Origin: Methylacidiphilum sp.
GTDB taxonomy: Bacteria; Verrucomicrobiota; Verrucomicrobiia; CAIQCK01
Assembly (NCBI GenBank): GCA_020718125.1
Contig: DYDC01000139.1
Coordinates: 1 to 7,147 of the forward strand
Reading direction: 5' to 3'
Length of the DNA: 7,147 nt
Shown here: positions 3,870 to 7,147 of the stretch, in pieces
How positions within the stretch are numbered: the first letter of the stretch is position 1
Layout: each line of letters starts with the position of its first letter
Made by a program: the position numbers and the translations under genes
The notes under the pieces: model-generated
The model's input: only the letters and a program-made list of their open reading frames with translations
Told to the model about the DNA's origin: nothing
Databases searched by the model: none

Positions 3870-6131
3870 ATGAAGACAATTCTTTTTGTTTGCACCGGCA
3901 ACATTTGCCGCAGCCCGATGGCCGAGGGCTGGGCGCGGCGTCTGCTCGGCAACCGCCACGATGTTGACGTGATGTCGGCCGGCCTCGGGGCGGTTGATGG
4001 CCAGCCGGCCAGCAGCCATGCGATGACCGTCATGCGCCAGATCGGCGTGGACATCGCCGGCTTCCGCAGCCGGCATGTCACGGTCGGCGTCATTGCGCAG
4101 GCTGACCTCATCTTTGGCATGACGCGCGGCCACGTGGACTCGATCGTCCTGATGTATCCGGAGGCGGCCGAGAAGGTGTTCCTGATGCGCGAGTTTGACG
4201 ACAGCGTGCCGTTGCACGAGAAGGACATTCCCGACCCGATCAGCGGGCCGATCAACAGCTATCTGGATGCCCGCAACGCCATTCAGGCGTCCATGCCCGG
4301 CGTGCTGAAGTTTGTCGGGCAGACCATTGCCAATGAGCGGCACAGCCCCGCGGCAACGACCACCGTCGTCCCCGCGGGTGTTGACGATCCGCCCAAGCCC
4401 GCGCTCCGCATCGCGCTCGGCGCGGACCACGCCGGCCTTGAGTTGAAGAACGCGGTCAAAGACATCCTTGCCAAAGCCGGCCACAACGTCGCCGACCTCG
4501 GCACGGACTCGGCAGAGAGCTGCGATTATCCCGACTACGCGCAAGCGGTGGCGCGCGCCGTGTCCGCCGGCAAGGCCGACTTCGGCGTCCTCTGCTGCAA
4601 GACCGGCGTCGGCATGAGCATGACCGCCAACAAGGTCCCCGGCATCCGCGCCGCGCTCGTCACCAGCGTCGAGGTCGCGCGCCTGACGCGCTTGCACAAC
4701 GACGCCAACGTCCTCTGCCTCGGCGCGGTCGAGACCGCGCCGGCGCAAGTCCGCGAGATCGTCGAGACGTTTCTCGCCACCACATTTGAGGGTGGCCGCC
4801 ACGCGCGCCGCGTTGGCAAGATGGAAGCCGCCCGCCAGACCAATCCTGATTCCCCGCACTGCACATCGAATTCAGCCCCGTCGCCCATGAGCACCCTGAA
4901 GCAAGTTGACCCCGAAATCCACGCCGCCATCGCGAGCGAAGTCCGCCGCCAGCAGGAAAACATCGAGTTGATCGCCAGCGAGAACTTCGTTTCGCCCGCC
5001 GTCCTCGAAGCCGCCGGCACGGCACTCACGAACAAATACGCCGAGGGTTATCCCGGCAGACGTTACTACGGCGGCTGCGAATACGTGGACATCATCGAGC
5101 AGCTTGCCATAGACCGCGCGAAACAGCTCTTCGGCGCGGAGCACGCCAATGTGCAGCCGCATTCCGGCTCGCAGGCGAACATGGCCGTCTATCTCGCGCT
5201 GGCCAAACCGGGCGACACGATCCTGGCGATGAGCCTGAATTTCGGCGGCCATCTCACCCACGGCTCGCCGGTGAACTTCTCCGGGCGGCTCTTCAAGATC
5301 GTCCCCTACGGCCTGCGGCAGAGCGACGAGCGGATTGACATGGACGAGGTTGCGACACTTGCCCGCACGGAGAAACCGCGCATCCTGGTGGTCGGCGCGA
5401 GCGCGTATCCGCGGACGCTCGACTTCGCGGCGTTCGCACGGATTGCCAGGGACACCGGGGCGGCGCTCGTGGTGGACATGGCGCACGTCGCCGGCCTCGT
5501 TGCCGCGGGCGTGCATCCGTCGCCAGTCCCCCACGCCGATGTCGTCACCACCACCACGCACAAGACGCTGCGCGGCCCGCGGGCGGGGTTGATCCTCTGC
5601 AAAGAGGGGCTTGCCAAGTCGGTGAACTCGCAGGTTTTCCCCGGCATCCAGGGCGGCCCGCTCGAGCACATCGTGGCGGCCAAGGCCGTCTGCTTCAAGG
5701 AAGCGATGCGGCCGGAGTTCAAGGCTTACCAGCAACAGATCGTGAAGAACGCCGCGACGCTCGCCGCGGCGCTCGCGGCGAAAGGACTCCGCATCGTCAG
5801 CGGCGGCACCGACAACCACCTCATGCTCGTGGACCTGCGGCCGAAGAAACTCACGGGCAAGATCGCGCAGGAGGCGCTCGACAAGGCCGGCATCACGGTC
5901 AACAAGAACATGATCCCGTTCGACCCCGAGAAGCCGGCCGTCACCAGCGGCATCCGCATCGGCACGCCCGCCGTCACCACGCGCGGCATGAAGGAAGCCG
6001 AGATGCAGGCCATTGCCGACCTCATAGACGAGGTCTTGAGCGCGCCGGAAAACGCCGAGGTTCAGGCTCGCGTAAAGGCTAAGGTCCGCGCGTTGACCGC
6101 GAAGTTCCCGCTGCCGTATGCGATGGCCTGA
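3870..6131 (+). CDS. rpiB-glyA: Three-domain fusion: low-MW protein phosphatase + ribose-5-phosphate isomerase B + serine hydroxymethyltransferase
   Basis: One uninterrupted 753-codon frame encoding three enzymes. Residues 1-152 are a low-molecular-weight protein phosphatase: P-loop C8-TGNIC-R14-S15 and the acid loop DPIS at D122. Residues 179-318 are RpiB, which interconverts ribulose- and ribose-5-phosphate: GADHAG (D186, H187), catalytic C243 in CCKTGVGMSM, H276 in LHNDANVL, and GGRHARRV at 308-315. Residues 340-753 are a complete 414-residue PLP-dependent SHMT (serine + THF to glycine + methylene-THF): IASEN at 368-372, YAEGYPGRRYYGG from 390 with E392, D536/H539, PLP lysine K565 in TTTTHKTLRG, and substrate-binding R696 in SGIRIGTP. 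All key residues are present. The 153-178 linker is Pro/Ala/Thr-rich like a true interdomain linker; the 319-339 stretch looks more like untranslated spacer. The domain order mirrors B. subtilis ywlE-ywlF-ywlG-glyA. RpiB and SHMT supply ribose phosphate and glycine, inputs for PurD upstream. Whether one chain or two proteins are made is open (see 4827-4889). Confidence 0.9.
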   Translation: MKTILFVCTGNICRSPMAEGWARRLLGNRHDVDVMSAGLGAVDGQPASSHAMTVMRQIGVDIAGFRSRHVTVGVIAQADLIFGMTRGHVDSIVLMYPEAAEKVFLMREFDDSVPLHEKDIPDPISGPINSYLDARNAIQASMPGVLKFVGQTIANERHSPAATTTVVPAGVDDPPKPALRIALGADHAGLELKNAVKDILAKAGHNVADLGTDSAESCDYPDYAQAVARAVSAGKADFGVLCCKTGVGMSMTANKVPGIRAALVTSVEVARLTRLHNDANVLCLGAVETAPAQVREIVETFLATTFEGGRHARRVGKMEAARQTNPDSPHCTSNSAPSPMSTLKQVDPEIHAAIASEVRRQQENIELIASENFVSPAVLEAAGTALTNKYAEGYPGRRYYGGCEYVDIIEQLAIDRAKQLFGAEHANVQPHSGSQANMAVYLALAKPGDTILAMSLNFGGHLTHGSPVNFSGRLFKIVPYGLRQSDERIDMDEVATLARTEKPRILVVGASAYPRTLDFAAFARIARDTGAALVVDMAHVAGLVAAGVHPSPVPHADVVTTTTHKTLRGPRAGLILCKEGLAKSVNSQVFPGIQGGPLEHIVAAKAVCFKEAMRPEFKAYQQQIVKNAATLAAALAAKGLRIVSGGTDNHLMLVDLRPKKLTGKIAQEALDKAGITVNKNMIPFDPEKPAVTSGIRIGTPAVTTRGMKEAEMQAIADLIDEVLSAPENAEVQARVKAKVRALTAKFPLPYAMA
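4827..4889 (+). other. glyA: RpiB-SHMT junction with possible internal glyA start (ATG 4887)
   Basis: The codons between the end of RpiB (GGRHARRVGKM) and the start of SHMT (MSTLKQVDPE, codon 340) encode a Cys/Asn/Ser/Pro-rich stretch with lower third-position GC than the flanking domains. It reads like intergenic DNA that happens to lack an in-frame stop. ATG 4887 is exactly where an independent glyA would start and would give a normal 414-residue enzyme. No Shine-Dalgarno precedes it, but most genes in this window lack one. A TGA at 4847-4849 lies in another frame; one extra base upstream would make it the natural rpiB stop. Confidence 0.45.
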
Positions 6132-6143
6132 TGGCTGGCGCAG

Positions 6144-6860
6144 ATGAAACAGGCGCAGATTCCTGCTGGCGATTCCGCCCTCCGCACTCCGCGCTCCGCA
6201 TTCGCGGTGGTCTTCGACTTTGACGGCCTCATCGTGGACAGCGAGACGCCGGATTTCGAGGCGCACCGGCAGATTTTCGCCGAACACGGCGTCACACTCA
6301 CCGCCGGGGAATGGCTCGATGAAATCGGCACGGTGGACCCAAGTCGAAACTGGTTCGAGCGGCTCAGCGAGCGCATCGGCCGGCCGCTCGACACCGCCGC
6401 ATTACGCGAGGAGAAACACCGCCGTTTCTGGCGGGTCGTCATCATGGAGCCGATGCCGGGCATCCGCCGGCTTCTCGACGAACTGGCTGCCGCCGGTGTG
6501 CCGCTCGGCCTGGCCTCCAGTTCCGATCTGTCCTGGATCGGCCGCGCGACCACGATGGTTGATGTCGCCCGCTATTTCCGCGTCATCGTCACCGGCGAGG
6601 ACGTGGCCCGCCGCAAACCGGACCCGGAGCCATACCTGCTCGCCGCGCAACGGCTCGGTCTGCCGCCTGCCCGTTGCGTCGCCATCGAGGACTCCGAATG
6701 CGGCCTCACGGCCGCCCGTGCCGCCGGCATGAAGACGGCGGTCATCCCCCACTGGCTCACCGAGATGCAGGACCTTTCCGCTGCCGATCTCCGCGTTGCC
6801 AGCGCTGAGGAACTGAATGTTGAGACACTCGCCCGCCTTATCGGGGGCGGAGAGAAGTAA
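6144..6860 (+). CDS. HAD-superfamily hydrolase, subfamily IA (beta-phosphoglucomutase/phosphatase-like)
   Basis: A 238-residue cytoplasmic HAD phosphohydrolase with all four motifs: motif I DFDGLIVDSE with nucleophile D25 and acid/base D27, motif II S125 in GLASSS, motif III K158 in RRKPDP, and motif IV E182-D183 in IEDSECG. The helical cap, about residues 36-100, places it with the beta-phosphoglucomutase, phosphoglycolate phosphatase and sugar-phosphatase branch; substrate cannot be decided from sequence. ATG 6144 is the only ATG before motif I and lies 12 nt after the SHMT stop, suggesting co-transcription. However, codons 11-19 are written by a 7-bp tandem repeat (6174-6201), and the extension to residue 20 looks non-conserved. 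GTG 6207 would start directly at MVFDFDG, giving 217 residues, but also lacks a ribosome site. A helper role for the upstream sugar-phosphate enzyme is possible but unproven. Confidence 0.9.
   Translation: MKQAQIPAGDSALRTPRSAFAVVFDFDGLIVDSETPDFEAHRQIFAEHGVTLTAGEWLDEIGTVDPSRNWFERLSERIGRPLDTAALREEKHRRFWRVVIMEPMPGIRRLLDELAAAGVPLGLASSSDLSWIGRATTMVDVARYFRVIVTGEDVARRKPDPEPYLLAAQRLGLPPARCVAIEDSECGLTAARAAGMKTAVIPHWLTEMQDLSAADLRVASAEELNVETLARLIGGGEK
6174..6201 (+). repeat. Four-copy 7-bp tandem repeat (TCCGCNC type)
   Basis: Consecutive units TCCGCCC (6174-6180), TCCGCAC (6181-6187), TCCGCGC (6188-6194) and TCCGCAT (6195-6201). The tract lies at the start of the HAD gene, and a further short direct repeat, GGCGCAGAT (6137-6145 and 6152-6160), sits just before it. 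Strings of this kind are typical of non-coding spacers in verrucomicrobial-type genomes as I recall them, which casts doubt on ATG 6144 as the real HAD start. Confidence 0.6.
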
Positions 6861-6900
6861 CCGTCCCTCAACACTTCAGCCCATCCATCCAGATCGGGTC

Positions 6901-7147
6901 GCCGGTTGGCACGCGGCGCAGGAGTTGATGGCCGAGCGCGCCGCGAAGGTGGACGCGTTGCGGCAGCTTGCAGCGGTCGTCGGCGATGTGCAGGTGCAGG
7001 CGATCCCCGGCGGACGGCAAGTCAACATGATCATTTCTCGAGGACTCGGCTGGAGAGTGGTGCAGGCGATCCCCGGCGGACGGCAAGTCAACATCAAGGG
7101 TTTCGTCCAAGGAGCGCGGCAGCTCTCGGCGAGTTTCGACGCCACCG
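6901..7147 (+). CDS. LPP20-like secreted-protein domain, partial, start not identifiable
   Basis: A frame open to the right edge reads AGWHAAQELMAERAAKVDAL, continues RQLAAVVGDVQV, and later has KGFVQGARQL. This resembles the conserved pattern of LPP20-type lipoprotein/flagellar-assembly-like domains (lMAxRAAxvDAyRxLAExvxGvxv ... GfvxGAxxv). The family normally has a signal peptide or lipobox upstream; none is present in any frame between the HAD stop and 6901. ATG 6928 lies inside the conserved helix, and the frame runs back without a stop to ATG 6817 inside the HAD gene. The copy may therefore be 5'-truncated. Two in-frame copies of VQAIPGGRQVN (36-bp repeat) occupy the region where the family has a variable segment. 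A minus-strand frame (stop at 6868-6870, open to the edge) is the alternative; the + reading is preferred for its family resemblance. Function is unknown. Confidence 0.4.
6993..7094. repeat. Exact 36-bp direct repeat with 66-bp period
   Basis: Positions 6993-7028 and 7059-7094 are identical over 36 bases (beginning GGTGCAGGCGATCCCC and ending AAGTCAACAT) and are separated by a 30-bp unrelated spacer. The 66-bp period equals 22 codons, so both copies stay in the same frame on either strand: VQAIPGGRQVN on +, VDLPSAGDRLH on -. The bases following the second copy do not clearly match the spacer, so this is a duplicated block rather than a full tandem array. Confidence 0.85.

Noticed and set aside
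2665..3879. 404-codon minus-strand frame opposite the S41-like gene
   Set aside because: Low-complexity Arg/Gly/Leu composition. The + strand has a signal peptide, ribosome site and S41 motifs.
3858..4859. 333-codon minus-strand frame opposite the phosphatase-RpiB part
   Set aside because: GC shadow; the + strand carries the P-loop and the RpiB catalytic residues.
4872..6287. 471-codon minus-strand frame opposite SHMT
   Set aside because: No recognisable domain; it is complementary to a full-length, motif-complete SHMT.
6868..7147. Minus-strand frame ending at TGA 6868-6870 and open to the right edge
   Set aside because: I recognise no family, and the + frame over the same bases resembles an LPP20-type domain. 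Not fully excluded, because both frames have high third-position GC.

Overview
The window looks like a chromosomal stretch from a high-GC Gram-negative bacterium, most likely of the Verrucomicrobiota. This rests on three things: the style of the PurD, RpiB and SHMT proteins, the weak or absent Shine-Dalgarno sites, and two short repeat phrases in non-coding DNA (an 11-bp ATCCGTGTTC-type tandem at 875-906 and a 7-bp TCCGCNC tandem at 6174-6201) of a kind I associate with that phylum. The assignment is by recognition, not by a database search. All convincing genes are on the + strand; the long minus-strand frames are GC-driven shadows.

The left part (1-1324) is accessory or scarred DNA. It holds a structured inverted repeat, a small toxin-antitoxin pair (DUF104-type antitoxin overlapping a PIN-domain toxin by 4 nt), a verrucomicrobial-type tandem repeat, and the first ~40 codons of mutS. 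The mutS fragment is cut off where an imperfect ~150-bp palindrome begins.

The central part (1325-6131) is core metabolism. purD (GAR synthetase) is followed after 20 nt by a secreted S41-peptidase-like protein whose catalytic Ser and Lys positions appear to be Gly and Asp. A probable new promoter then precedes a single 753-codon frame joining a low-molecular-weight protein phosphatase, ribose-5-phosphate isomerase B and full-length serine hydroxymethyltransferase. The order matches the Bacillus subtilis ywlE-ywlF-(ywlG)-glyA neighbourhood, so this looks like a conserved gene string collapsed into one polypeptide, or a recent stop-codon loss or assembly artefact. Functionally the genes converge on purine synthesis: RpiB interconverts the ribose-5-phosphate used for PRPP, SHMT makes glycine and methylene-THF, and PurD consumes glycine.

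The right part (6144-7147) has a HAD-IA phosphatase/phosphomutase-like gene whose N-terminal codons lie in repeat-like DNA. It is followed by an open frame running off the edge that resembles the LPP20-type secreted protein family, lacks a recognisable signal peptide, and carries two exact copies of a 36-bp segment spaced 66 bp apart.
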